A stretch of DNA of 64,000 nucleotides from contig JABXIG010000025.1 of assembly GCA_013373205.1 (NCBI GenBank), positions 28,874-92,873 of the forward strand, read 5' to 3'. A program made the translations under genes and the position numbers. Position 1 is the stretch's first letter. The number at the start of each line of letters is the position of its first letter. Below the pieces are notes generated by a model. The model saw nothing but the letters and a program-made list of their open reading frames with translations. It did not search any database and was not told the origin of the DNA. This document shows, in pieces, positions 1 to 8,323 of this stretch. Source of the stretch: Methylocystaceae bacterium (lineage in GTDB: Bacteria; Pseudomonadota; Alphaproteobacteria; Rhodospirillales; Terasakiellaceae).

Positions 1-873
1 CTGATCGAGAGGGGCAAGGCTGATCTCTTCTGGACGAACGCCAAGAATAACTTTTTCCTCAGTCGTGTTAAGCGAATTTTCCTGTAAAGAAATGGGCGAT
101 TGCAGACCCGGATGCCCCACAAAGCCTTTATCAATCTTACAATGAAGCAGGTTCATTTCCGGTGCCCCAATGAAAGAGGCAACAAACAGGTTTTCCGGCT
201 TTTTGTAAACCGTCATTGGTTCATCGAGCTGTTGAATACGTGCATCATGCATCACAGCAATACGTGAGCCCAAGGTCATGGCTTCGACTTGATCGTGAGT
301 CACATAAATCACCGTGATCCCCAGTTCACTATGCAGGCGCTTGAGTTCCGCGCGCATATGCCCTCTTAGCTTTGCATCAAGGTTAGAAAGAGGTTCATCA
401 AACAAATAGACCTTTGGCTTGCGCACAAGGGCGCGACCAATAGCAACCCGTTGACGTTGCCCACCTGACATTTCCTGCGGTTTTCTATCCAAAAGATCAT
501 GAATATTAAGAATATCCGCTGCTTCCATAATCCGTTTTCGGATTTCGTCCTTGCTCAGCTTTGTGGTTTTCATCAAGCCAAACGCCATATTCATATAGGT
601 CGTCATATGGGGGTAAAGAGCATAAGATTGGAAAACCATGGCAATATCACGCTGGCTTGGTTCTGCATGGGTGACATCCACCCCATCAATCAGCAACTGA
701 CCGGCGCTGATGTCTTCCAGACCTGCGATCATGCGTAATGTGGTTGATTTACCGCAGCCGGACGGACCGACAAGGACCATGAATTCTTTGTCTTCAACTT
801 CAAGGTCCAGGTTTTTAACGGCAGTTTGCGTACCATAGTTTTTAGTGATTTGGCGAAGAGAAACGGTAGCCAT
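1..873 (-). CDS. ugpC: ABC transporter ATP-binding protein, UgpC/MalK type (3' end cut by window edge)
   Basis: This is the ATPase of a carbohydrate-type ABC importer; about 290 residues are visible and the C-terminus lies outside the window. Seen: Walker [10 protein letters not shown] near residue 36, signature MSGGQRQR, Walker [17 protein letters not shown], the switch His in VTHDQ, and the start of the C-terminal regulatory TOBE-like domain ([10 protein letters not shown]). The start [14 protein letters not shown] is the usual N-terminus of the family. It is the last gene seen of the leftward operon with the binding protein and two permeases. The ugp assignment comes from that context and from the divergent GpdQ-like gene; by itself the ATPase could serve another sugar or polyol. 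Confidence 0.9.
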   Translation of the reverse strand, partial: MATVSLRQITKNYGTQTAVKNLDLEVEDKEFMVLVGPSGCGKSTTLRMIAGLEDISAGQLLIDGVDVTHAEPSQRDIAMVFQSYALYPHMTTYMNMAFGLMKTTKLSKDEIRKRIMEAADILNIHDLLDRKPQEMSGGQRQRVAIGRALVRKPKVYLFDEPLSNLDAKLRGHMRAELKRLHSELGITVIYVTHDQVEAMTLGSRIAVMHDARIQQLDEPMTVYKKPENLFVASFIGAPEMNLLHCKIDKGFVGHPGLQSPISLQENSLNTTEEKVILGVRPEEISLAPLDQ

Positions 874-890
874 AAATTTATTCCTTAAGT

Positions 891-1715
891 CTATTTCAAG
901 CCGGCATGCATAAAGCTGTCGACAAAGCGACGCTGGAAGATGACGAAAAGCAGAAGAAGCGGTGAGATAACGATAACGGTTGCAGCCATCAGGCGTGTCC
1001 AGTCTGCCCCACTGTCAGATTTGGCAAGTAGCCCAAGGCCAATTGGCAGCGTGCGCACAGATTCTGAATTGGTCACAAGAAGCGGCCACATATAATCATT
1101 CCAGTGGGTCACAACCGAAATAATGGCAAATGCGATCAATGTTGGGCGCACCAACGGTAAATAGACATGCCATAGCGTGCTGAAATGCCCACAGCCATCA
1201 AGTTTTGCCGCATCGCTTAATTCCGACGGGACCTGCATAAAGGCCTGTCGGAGCATGAAAGTCCCATAGCCACTGGCAACAAAAGGAACGATCATAGCGG
1301 GCAGACTGTTCATCAGGCCCAGTTCACGAACCGTGATGAAATTTGTCAGAAAGATTGCATAGATCGGAAACATGATCTGAAGCAAAAAGAGAGAGAAAAT
1401 CACATTTTTAAATGGAAACTTGATCCGCGCAAACGCATAGGCCGCAAGGGATATGGTCACGATTTGACAAATCAGGATCCCCCCGGTCACCATGAATGAA
1501 TTCATCATGTACGTGCCGAAAGGCGCAACGGACATAGCCGCCGGGTAATTATCCCAGATGAAATTTTGCGGCAAAAGGCCACTGTTGCTGTCAAAGACTT
1601 CCACACGGGTCTTAACAGACGTGACCAAAATCCAGATCAGGGGACCAATCCAGAGAATTGCCACCGGAAACAAAATCGCGTGCAGGCCATATTTTTTGAA
1701 CATTGATTGTTTCAT
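891..1715 (-). CDS. ugpE: Glycerol-3-phosphate-type ABC transporter permease, UgpE-like
   Basis: Inner-membrane permease of 274 residues with about six hydrophobic segments, the normal length for the MalG/UgpE family. Seen: the EAA loop that contacts the ATPase, EAA-like [21 protein letters not shown], in the second half. The first segment follows a short basic N-terminus ([10 protein letters not shown]). It lies 7 bp downstream of the partner permease and 17 bp upstream of the ATPase gene, so one transcript is expected. UgpE is inferred from gene order (B-A-E-C) and the neighbouring phosphodiesterase; substrate specificity cannot be read from the permease alone. Confidence 0.85.
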   Translation of the reverse strand: MKQSMFKKYGLHAILFPVAILWIGPLIWILVTSVKTRVEVFDSNSGLLPQNFIWDNYPAAMSVAPFGTYMMNSFMVTGGILICQIVTISLAAYAFARIKFPFKNVIFSLFLLQIMFPIYAIFLTNFITVRELGLMNSLPAMIVPFVASGYGTFMLRQAFMQVPSELSDAAKLDGCGHFSTLWHVYLPLVRPTLIAFAIISVVTHWNDYMWPLLVTNSESVRTLPIGLGLLAKSDSGADWTRLMAATVIVISPLLLLFVIFQRRFVDSFMHAGLK

Positions 1716-1722
1716 TGTCTTG

Positions 1723-2619
1723 TTATCTCCCCAGATAATGTACGCGACGTCCCAGTGTCGCGGCGATCAAGCCAATCAGGATGCAAATGAACAAAAGCAG
1801 CATGTTGGCAACTGTGCTGGCAAAGCCGATGTCCTGATATTGAAACGCATTTTGATAGATATAGAGGGTGAGCACGTTCGTGGCATCCGCAGGCCCGCCT
1901 TGGGTCATGACAAACACATAATCAAAAATCTGATAGGAATGTAAAATCCCGATAATCACCACAAAATAAATCGTCGGGGAAATCAACGGCACCGTGATAT
2001 GGATCAGTTGATGCCAGGTTGAAACGCCATCCAGCTTCGCCGCTTCATAAAGATCGCGCGGCACCAGTTGCAGGGCGGCAAGCAGGATCAACATGAAATA
2101 GCCAGAATATTTCCAGATGCTCATGACCATGATCGCGGGCAATGCCCAATCAGATGAGTAAAGCCATTCCAACTTTGGCAAGCCCAACGCATCCATCATG
2201 CCATTTATGGGCCCGTATCCCGGTGCATAGAGAAAAACCCAGACCATACCTGCTGCAACTGACGGGATCATGACAGGATAAAAGAAAGCGGAACGATAAA
2301 GCGAAACGCCCTTGATTTTCGTATCCAGTGCCACGGCAAGCAATAAGGCGCAGACAATCGCGACAGGGATCGTAATCAATGTATAAAAAGCAGTGTTGCG
2401 AAACGACTTCCAAAAGAGACCGTCAGTAAGGACTCGCTCGTAATTTTCCCAACCGAGGAAATAAATTTTATCGGAACCGAGCATGACATCATGAAAGCTG
2501 AAATATAGCGAACGCAAGATCGGCCAGTAGGTAAAGGCTGTCAGAAAGATCAAAGACGGTAGCAACATAGCCAAGGCTACCAATGATTCTTTCGTTGTAT
2601 TTTGGAAAGGAAAGCGCAT
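1723..2619 (-). CDS. ugpA: Glycerol-3-phosphate-type ABC transporter permease, UgpA-like
   Basis: Inner-membrane permease of about 298 residues with six predicted membrane segments, MalF/UgpA type. Seen: the EAA motif YEAAKLDGVSTWHQLIHITVP and a first hydrophobic segment SLVALAMLLPSLIFLTAFTYW. The ATG at 2619 is preferred; a TTG two codons further upstream is in frame but has no better ribosome site. It follows the binding-protein gene after a 73 bp gap and precedes the second permease by 7 bp. It should pair with the UgpE-like permease as a heterodimer. Confidence 0.85.
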   Translation of the reverse strand: MRFPFQNTTKESLVALAMLLPSLIFLTAFTYWPILRSLYFSFHDVMLGSDKIYFLGWENYERVLTDGLFWKSFRNTAFYTLITIPVAIVCALLLAVALDTKIKGVSLYRSAFFYPVMIPSVAAGMVWVFLYAPGYGPINGMMDALGLPKLEWLYSSDWALPAIMVMSIWKYSGYFMLILLAALQLVPRDLYEAAKLDGVSTWHQLIHITVPLISPTIYFVVIIGILHSYQIFDYVFVMTQGGPADATNVLTLYIYQNAFQYQDIGFASTVANMLLLFICILIGLIAATLGRRVHYLGR

Positions 2620-2692
2620 CGGCAAAATTCTTTAAAGAAAATATAAAAAGGAAATTCCGACCCGCACAAATGCACGGGCCGGAAAGTGTCTT

Positions 2693-3997
2693 TTAGGAAC
2701 GGCGGCGCATCAAACGTTCGATTTCACGGTTCGATTGTTTCGTTGCGTCCTTAAGGGCTGATGTGGGATCTATTTCGCCCGCAAGGGTACGATCCAACGC
2801 ACTTTTGAGATACTCACGTACTTTGTGATAGCCCGGCACCTGCAAGAAAGCACCCGCATAAGCCGCTTGATCAAGGGCAACCTTGGCAGCCGGAACTTCA
2901 TTCACGAAAGTTTTCAGATCTTCGCCTTCCCAAGAAGATTTACGTGCGGCGATATAACCTGTTTCCTTACACCAATGTGTCTGGTTTTGAGTGTTGGTCA
3001 TCCAGCGCGCGAACGTCCAGCTTGCATTCAGATGGGCATCTGGTTGATTTTTTGCCATCAGGATTGGGCCACCGCCGATGGTTGCGCCGTATGTTTTATT
3101 TTTTGGCATAAAGGCAACGCCAACTTCAAACGGTGAAGATTTGCGAAGGTTGGTCAAGGAACCTGTAGAGTGATACAGCATCGCCGTACGACCCGCCATA
3201 AAGTCGTTTGCAGAGCCTTGCCATGTAGAAGCAGACGGCATAACACCTTCTTTCACCATCTTAACCCAGAATTCGAGGGCATCGATGGCTTCGGGTGCAT
3301 CAAACATAACCTTGTCTTTTTGCCATGGCACAAGTGCGTTCTGACGAACGAAGCTTTCAAAGATCCAATCGTGCCAGCCGCCACCAAATGTGACACCCCA
3401 TTGCGAAACATCCGAGCCGTTACGGATCGTCAAGGCTTTAGCTGTTTCCAGCAATTCTGTCCAGTTATCTGGCGCTTTGTTGATGCCAGCTTTCGCAAAC
3501 AGGTCTTTGTTGTAATAAAGAACAGGCGTTGAACACTGGAACGGCAAACCGTAGAGTTTTTCTTCAGATTCGCAGATGCTCAGGAAGCCCGGTAAAAAGT
3601 CCTGATAGATATCATCGGCTTTGGCCAATGAAGTCACATCAGCCAGCGCATCCATGCCAAGGAACGTCTGAAGTGCAGAGTTGATCGGCAACCATGTTGC
3701 CGGCGGCTCCCCAACACCCAAAGAAGTCATGACTTTTTGTTCTGTGTTGTCGTAGCTACCTGCGTAGATAGGCTCTACCTGAATTTTTTCATGGCTTGAA
3801 TTAAAGTTGTTAATCATGCCCGTCACGATACGGTTAATATCACCAGATACACCAACCGGGTACATGAACTGCAACTTCACAACATCAGTGCCTGATGCAA
3901 ACAAGGGCGTCGTACCAAGCATGCCTGCAGCTGTGATCGCACCAGCACTGGTCTGCAGGAAATGGCGTCGTGAAATGTTTGTTTTTGTCGACTTCAT
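2693..3997 (-). CDS. ugpB: ABC transporter substrate-binding protein, UgpB-like, Tat-exported
   Basis: Periplasmic binding protein of 434 residues, family 1 (sugar/glycerol-phosphate) type. The ATG at 3997 is chosen because GAAGGAAG lies just upstream and the protein then starts MKSTKTNISRRHFLQTSAGA, a twin-arginine signal (SRRHFLQ) followed by a hydrophobic stretch. An in-frame start further upstream would put an implausible extension before the signal. Later segments (WGVTFGGGWHDWIFESF, YYNKDLF, GGGP near residue 310) fit UgpB-like proteins. It is first in the leftward operon, divergent from the GpdQ-like gene, with a Pho-box-like site in between. Likely ligands are glycerol-3-phosphate or glycerophosphodiesters (inference). 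Confidence 0.85.
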   Translation of the reverse strand: MKSTKTNISRRHFLQTSAGAITAAGMLGTTPLFASGTDVVKLQFMYPVGVSGDINRIVTGMINNFNSSHEKIQVEPIYAGSYDNTEQKVMTSLGVGEPPATWLPINSALQTFLGMDALADVTSLAKADDIYQDFLPGFLSICESEEKLYGLPFQCSTPVLYYNKDLFAKAGINKAPDNWTELLETAKALTIRNGSDVSQWGVTFGGGWHDWIFESFVRQNALVPWQKDKVMFDAPEAIDALEFWVKMVKEGVMPSASTWQGSANDFMAGRTAMLYHSTGSLTNLRKSSPFEVGVAFMPKNKTYGATIGGGPILMAKNQPDAHLNASWTFARWMTNTQNQTHWCKETGYIAARKSSWEGEDLKTFVNEVPAAKVALDQAAYAGAFLQVPGYHKVREYLKSALDRTLAGEIDPTSALKDATKQSNREIERLMRRRS

Positions 3998-4111
3998 TGT
4001 AACTTCCTTCTGAGGATTCCACCTGAATTTGGGGTGCCGAACACGATAGCCGCACCTAGCTTGCGACATGCAGAACAACCCAAAACTGAGCCTCTAAAAT
4101 TACGAATTGAT

Positions 4112-4129
4112 GTTACAATGAGATGACAG
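4112..4129 (-). promoter_or_regulatory. Pho-box-like PhoB site upstream of the ugp operon
   Basis: Read on the minus strand the site is CTGTCATCTCATTGTAAC: a perfect CTGTCAT half, four bases, then TTGTAAC, which matches 5 of 7 bases of the second half. It lies about 115-130 bp upstream of the binding-protein start. PhoB control of ugp genes is established in other proteobacteria; here it is inferred from this site. Confidence 0.55.
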
Positions 4130-4253
4130 AATGATGTAATTTGTGGGAAATTGTGTCTTTTTTTGGTTTTTTGTGAGTATTGCAATATTTGCGTAATATA
4201 TTTCAGTAATGTTTGAATCACGCGCTTATTAACAATGATTTGGAGTTTATTTC

Positions 4254-5060
4254 ATGCTCATCGCACAAATTACGGACCTTCATGTGACCCGTGAAGGTGA
4301 ATTGCTCAGTGGTCGTGTGGATACACGAAAAGCCCTTACTTTGTGTATGAAGAAGCTTTCCAGCCTGTCTCCCAGACCGGACGTACTTTTAATCAGTGGC
4401 GATTTAACTGAAACAGCCACAGAAGAAGAGTATGCCTTCATAAATGATAAGCTAAGTACTCTCGGTATCCCCACCTATGTTGTACCGGGCAACCATGATG
4501 ACAGAGCTACAATGAGAAAGGCTTTTAAAGGCATGGCATTGGGGCAAGATGAGGACCCATTCTGTTATGCCGTTGATAAAACCGAATGGCCAGTGCTGTT
4601 CATTGGGCTTGATAGCACTATTCCCAAAAATTCTGAGGGAGCCCTGTGCCCTGAACGTCTTGAATGGTTGAAAGACGTGCTACAAAAAGCAACACCTTCA
4701 CGCCCTGCCCTGATTTTCATGCATCACCCCCCTTTCACAACAGGCATCGCCCCTATGGATGCCTGTGGGATTTTGCAAGGACTGCCAGCGTTTCGTCAAC
4801 TGATTGAGGATCATTCAAATTCAATTGCGGGCGTTTTATGTGGGCATGTTCATCGAATGATTAACAGTTCCATTTATGGCGTTCCTGTCCTGCTGGCACC
4901 CTCTTCAGCGCATCAGATTACTTTTGATATCGACCCGGATGCATCGCTCACTTTCACACTGGAGCCATCAAAGATCGCGCTGCATAGCTGGACAGAAGAC
5001 AACGCCCTTGTATCGCATCTGATCTATGTTGATGACTTTCCCGGACCTTATGCCTTTTAA
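4254..5060 (+). CDS. gpdQ: GpdQ-type glycerophosphodiesterase (calcineurin-like metallophosphoesterase)
   Basis: Binuclear-metal phosphodiesterase of 268 residues, the length of Enterobacter GpdQ. Seen: DLH at residues 8-10, the GD of SGDLTE near 50, GNHDD at about 79-83, FMHHPPF near 156 and GHVH at about 197-200, which together form the complete metal-binding set. The MDACG stretch before the last helix and the VPVLLAPSSAHQ ending also resemble GpdQ/CpdA proteins. GGAG lies 9 bp before the ATG. It is divergent from the ugp operon, so it probably releases glycerol-3-phosphate or alcohol from diesters for the importer. A cyclic-nucleotide phosphodiesterase (CpdA-like) is the main alternative. 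Confidence 0.85.
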   Translation: MLIAQITDLHVTREGELLSGRVDTRKALTLCMKKLSSLSPRPDVLLISGDLTETATEEEYAFINDKLSTLGIPTYVVPGNHDDRATMRKAFKGMALGQDEDPFCYAVDKTEWPVLFIGLDSTIPKNSEGALCPERLEWLKDVLQKATPSRPALIFMHHPPFTTGIAPMDACGILQGLPAFRQLIEDHSNSIAGVLCGHVHRMINSSIYGVPVLLAPSSAHQITFDIDPDASLTFTLEPSKIALHSWTEDNALVSHLIYVDDFPGPYAF

Positions 5061-5443
5061 AAATAAAATTATCTGTTGGCACGCATCCTGATCCCGCAAT
5101 CTTTGGATGCCCCCTGCCCGCGTGGGGAACGATTCGTCGTAATAAGAAAGATCTCTTCCCCCTGAACTAAAACAGAACGATATCGATCTTGTGTGGATAT
5201 AACAGGCATTGGCCTTTAGCCAATTCCCGAATATTTCTGTGAGATGGTTATTCATTGAAGATGTCCTCAATCAAAAAAGAAAGTGGTCATAACGTCAAGA
5301 GCCACTGATCCACAGTGTTCCGATTAATGAAATTAAAGATGTATAAAAATAGTGTTTTTGTGGCACCTCTCCCCATATGAGGGCAGAAAAGAATTTTTTT
5401 TAAAGATATACCAACTGCATTCACTTTTGATGAGAGGCCCCTT
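5061..5443. other. 383 bp intergenic stretch between gpdQ and the first response regulator
   Basis: No convincing gene on either strand; the only longer frame runs antisense over the end of gpdQ with no ribosome site. Visible structures are a weak GCATCC...GGATGC hairpin near 5085-5110, which may end the gpdQ transcript, a small ATTGGC-CTTTA-GCCAAT hairpin at 5208-5224, and the CCCC/GGG dyad at 5369-5386 listed separately. Confidence 0.5.
5369..5386. promoter_or_regulatory. C/G dyad (copy 1) upstream of the REC-only protein gene
   Basis: CTCCCCATATGAGGGCAG. One of five CCCC-(AT-rich 4-6 bp)-GGGG elements in the signalling island, here about 58-75 bp upstream of the ATG at 5444. Treated as a candidate operator; the binding protein is unknown. 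Confidence 0.45.
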
Positions 5444-5842
5444 ATGCAAGATTTACCCCATATCCTTTTTGTTGATGATGATCTCTCCATTTTAAGTTCA
5501 ATTAAACGTAACCTTCATCGTTCCCGCATTAAATGGAAATTCAGTTATGCCCAATCGGGTAGTGCAGCTCTTACATTATTACGAGAATCCGAAAAAATCG
5601 ACGTGGTAGTAACCGATGTAATGATGCCCGGGATTAATGGCTATGAACTGGTGCAAGAGATCAGAAAAGAATATCCCGATATACACATCATCGTTCTATC
5701 CGGGCATTGTGATGCAGAAGACCGAGAAGAGTTTGAAAAGATCCATATTCCCTTTTTCACAAAACCCTTTCCAGTCTTGGACCTCACCACCGCCATCTCT
5801 TTATTGGTGAATATGGATAATGTGACGTATCAGCCATCTTGA
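5444..5842 (+). CDS. Stand-alone receiver (REC) domain protein
   Basis: A 132-residue single-domain response regulator. Seen: acidic pocket FVDDD at residues 10-14, phospho-acceptor Asp in VVVTDVMMPG near 57, the S of VLSGH, and the Lys of FFTKPF. It has no output domain, so it must act by protein contact or as a phosphate sink or relay. AGAGG precedes the ATG by 8 bp. It ends 6 bp from the convergent HD-GYP gene. Its N-terminus (SSIKRNLHRSRIKWKFSYAQSG) resembles the REC domains further along, suggesting local duplication. Confidence 0.9.
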   Translation: MQDLPHILFVDDDLSILSSIKRNLHRSRIKWKFSYAQSGSAALTLLRESEKIDVVVTDVMMPGINGYELVQEIRKEYPDIHIIVLSGHCDAEDREEFEKIHIPFFTKPFPVLDLTTAISLLVNMDNVTYQPS

Positions 5843-5848
5843 TAGCGT

Positions 5849-7117
5849 TTAATATCCTTGAACACCTTCACAAATCGAAACATTGTACAGTTCTTCTTTG
5901 TTTTCAACGACCAGATGATAAATTTGACTATCAATTTGCCCATCCTGTGCAATCTTATTCATAATATCCAGAACTTCATCAACAGATAGGCGTTCACGGT
6001 ACGGGCGTTTTTGCGATAAAGCCTGAAAAATGTCAGCAATAGTCAGGACGCGGGTTGGTAAATCAATTTCATTTTCTGTCCACCCATATGGATAACCAGA
6101 CCCATCCAGTTTTTCATGATGTTCAGACGCCCATTTTGCAATCGGTGTGTTGGGGAAAATCGCTTTAAGGACGCGTTTGCTATCCATGGGATGACACCGC
6201 ATCCTCGACATTTCAAGGGGGCTTAGTTTTTTTGGTTTTTCCAAAATCTCATCAGGTGTTCTAAGCTTCCCAACATCATGAAGTAATCCGGCAACGCGCA
6301 AAATTTTGCGGTCTTGTTCATGCATACCACAATAACCCGCAATCACATAAGCCAGATCAGCCACGCGCAGGCTGTGATAATGTGTAAAGGGACTTTTCGC
6401 ATCCACAATCATGGACAGCATTTCACCCAGTGCTTCGACTTTATCAAAACTGAGTTTCATTTTATGGTCTGCGAAATCCAGCGTTTCAAAGATCGCGTCA
6501 TCCAGATATTCATCGCGAAGTTCAATCCAGAAACTATCCCTTTGACTGGCTTTTTGGGCAGCTTTAAAAAATGCAGGAGCAAAGAGCGTCCCGACATATG
6601 GTTCCAGTTCATTCAATATATCTTCTTTATGGATCAAAAGCTCATCGCGGCCATGTGTCGCTGTATAGATAGCTTGGGCAACATCAAGACGGTCTGCGAA
6701 AAAGACAAGATTGGCGTATTCTTTTGTCTGTCCGTTTAGCTCTTTTGGTAAATTTTCCCAACGGGTATGATGGTATCGAATGGATTGTGCATATTGTGAA
6801 AAAGGTGGAAAACCCTTCAGAAAAAATTCACCGCGTTCACAATGCTGATCGGCCCCTTCCCATTCCATTTCATTAACAAGTTTCTGGTGGGTCAATGTGG
6901 ATGAGACACCGCAATCATGCAGCATTCCGCATATCAGGATAAAGTGGCGTCTGTCTTGGTCCCACCCGAGTTGGTGAGCAAGACGGTGACAAATCAGGCC
7001 GACCCGGCGGCCATGGCTTTTGTCATCAATCCCCACATAATCCAGCGCTTTTGTGACCGTATGCGCGGCACGCCCAATATCCATTTCAAGCATTTCGAAA
7101 GTCGGAATAGAACACAT
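5849..7117 (-). CDS. Tandem HD / HD-GYP domain protein, predicted c-di-GMP phosphodiesterase
   Basis: Cytoplasmic protein of 422 residues with two HD-type modules and no REC domain. The first (about residues 35-120) shows H35, MLHDCG at 66-70 and RYHH near 116. The second (about 240-400) has THYHSLRVADLA, LLHDVGKL near 278 and HHEKLDGSGYP near 332-342, the full HD-GYP signature of c-di-GMP hydrolases. Known: HD-GYP enzymes cleave c-di-GMP to pGpG or GMP. Inferred: it is an output of the surrounding REC proteins, perhaps controlled by REC-only partners. AAGGAT lies upstream of the ATG, and a perfect AT-rich dyad sits 26-43 bp before it. Confidence 0.88.
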   Translation of the reverse strand: MCSIPTFEMLEMDIGRAAHTVTKALDYVGIDDKSHGRRVGLICHRLAHQLGWDQDRRHFILICGMLHDCGVSSTLTHQKLVNEMEWEGADQHCERGEFFLKGFPPFSQYAQSIRYHHTRWENLPKELNGQTKEYANLVFFADRLDVAQAIYTATHGRDELLIHKEDILNELEPYVGTLFAPAFFKAAQKASQRDSFWIELRDEYLDDAIFETLDFADHKMKLSFDKVEALGEMLSMIVDAKSPFTHYHSLRVADLAYVIAGYCGMHEQDRKILRVAGLLHDVGKLRTPDEILEKPKKLSPLEMSRMRCHPMDSKRVLKAIFPNTPIAKWASEHHEKLDGSGYPYGWTENEIDLPTRVLTIADIFQALSQKRPYRERLSVDEVLDIMNKIAQDGQIDSQIYHLVVENKEELYNVSICEGVQGY

Positions 7118-7142
7118 TTTCTTTATCCTTTTTCAGTCGCTT

Positions 7143-7160
7143 CCTTAATTTCAATTAAGG
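7143..7160. promoter_or_regulatory. AT-rich inverted repeat upstream of the HD-GYP gene
   Basis: CCTTAATTTCAATTAAGG, two perfect 8 bp arms around TC. The two-base spacer cannot form an RNA hairpin loop without losing inner pairs, so an operator is likelier than a terminator. It differs from the CCCC/GGGG dyads of the other genes in the island. Confidence 0.4.
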
Positions 7161-7207
7161 ATTGTTCAACCTAACTTCAATAATATATTTCAGACGTATT
7201 TTTATTA

Positions 7208-7600
7208 TTAGCGTTTATCCGTTAAACGCGCACGCTTCACAAAATCTTTATTCCTCAACGACGACAGCAAATAAATTTTACCTGCCTTTCCCACTTCAAA
7301 AACAAACACACCAATCGCCTTTTTATTTGCAAACACCACCATGCAGGGATGCGCAGGTGTATCGTCCAGATCAATAATCCCAAGCGCGGCTTCTAGTTTT
7401 TTATTAAACTTTTCTGCCCGCGCCCAAAACTTTGACACACGTGCCAAAACACAGGCTTTACCTACCTGCACGCCCTCACGGCGTTGACTTGACGAAATGA
7501 TCGCCTCATCCAACAAGTCGCTTATGCAGTGCAGACATTGTTTGTTAAAGGCATCGATATAATTTTTTGTTTGCTCCAAACATTGACTGTACGTGTTCAT
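7208..7600 (-). CDS. Small protein of unknown function, possibly NTF2/SnoaL-like
   Basis: A 130-residue protein with a GTGAGG ribosome site before its ATG. It starts with an amphipathic helical stretch (YSQCLEQTKNYIDAFNKQCLHCISDLLDEA) and continues with alternating hydrophobic strands (CMVVFANKKAIGVFVFEV, IYLLSSL), which is compatible with an NTF2-like cone fold, but no motif is decisive. It lies 30 bp downstream of a REC gene and upstream of the HD-GYP gene on the same strand, so it is probably part of that signalling operon. The function is not recognised. Confidence 0.6.
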   Translation of the reverse strand: MNTYSQCLEQTKNYIDAFNKQCLHCISDLLDEAIISSSQRREGVQVGKACVLARVSKFWARAEKFNKKLEAALGIIDLDDTPAHPCMVVFANKKAIGVFVFEVGKAGKIYLLSSLRNKDFVKRARLTDKR

Positions 7601-7630
7601 AAAAACCTCACTATCTTCTTCTTTTATGGA

Positions 7631-8239
7631 TTAATATGTCTCATCCACCCAAGCGATATATTCCTCGGCCTGATCTGCAACCGATCCCTGAAAATATTCA
7701 TTTGCATCCAGATTTGGGCCAAAGGACTGCAGTAAATAATCTTTCAACAAATAGCTGATTGAACCGGGGATATCGGATTTGGAAATACGCCCACTTATCA
7801 GCAACGAAGTGAGTAACTTACGCACTTCTTCTTCGAGTTGTTCTTTTGTCTGCACCTTGTCCGCACTATGATGCAGATCAGACAGCTCTTTTGCTTTTTC
7901 AATTGTTTCGATCAACAAATTAAAGGAACATGGCTTTGACAGATATAAATGTTCACAGCCAACAAGGCGGAAGGTTTTTTCTTGGGAATAATGCCCCGAC
8001 AAAACCACACAGGCTGTTCGGGGGTAATGGTTGACGACATAGTTTAAAAGCTCATCGCCCCCCATCTGCGGCATCATCATGTCCGTAACCAGAACATCAA
8101 AAGGCTGTTCCTCAAACAGGGCGATTGCCCCTTGGGCCCCATTTACATACTGAATATCCCAATCCAGATGACTGCGATTAAATGAACGTTTCAACGCATT
8201 CAAAACATTCATTTCGTCATCCACAAACAGAACTCTCAT
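7631..8239 (-). CDS. Response regulator: REC domain with uncharacterised C-terminal tail
   Basis: A 202-residue protein. REC domain at about residues 1-120: FVDDEMNVLNALKRS, phospho-acceptor Asp in VLVTDMMMPQ near 53, VVLSGH, LYLSKPC. The remaining 80 residues are helical and acidic (KEQLEEEVRKLLTSLL, SISYLLKDYLLQSFG) with no recognisable DNA-binding or enzymatic motif. It is the first gene of a leftward pair with the 130-residue protein. Copy 2 of the C/G dyad lies about 52-67 bp upstream of its start. Confidence 0.88.
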   Translation of the reverse strand: MRVLFVDDEMNVLNALKRSFNRSHLDWDIQYVNGAQGAIALFEEQPFDVLVTDMMMPQMGGDELLNYVVNHYPRTACVVLSGHYSQEKTFRLVGCEHLYLSKPCSFNLLIETIEKAKELSDLHHSADKVQTKEQLEEEVRKLLTSLLISGRISKSDIPGSISYLLKDYLLQSFGPNLDANEYFQGSVADQAEEYIAWVDETY

Positions 8240-8290
8240 CGTCTTTCTCCTTTGATACTCTATTCTGAGTAAAAAAGAGCGACTTTCATA

Positions 8291-8306
8291 TTCCCATTTG
8301 GGGAGG
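8291..8306. promoter_or_regulatory. C/G dyad (copy 2)
   Basis: Plus strand TTCCCATTTGGGGAGG; on the minus strand, CCTCCCCAAATGGGAA. It sits about 52 bp upstream of the start of the REC gene at 8239 and downstream of the REC-LuxR gene, so it most likely serves the former. Confidence 0.45.
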
Positions 8307-8323
8307 ATCAGAAAAGGAGTTTA

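Noticed and set aside
4968..5270. 100-codon leftward frame overlapping the end of gpdQ
   Set aside because: No ribosome site, no motif, and about a third lies antisense to gpdQ.
5361..5390. Sigma-54-like TGGCAC upstream of the first REC gene
   Set aside because: No TTGC element follows at the required spacing; the CCCC/GGG dyad explains the G/C pattern better.
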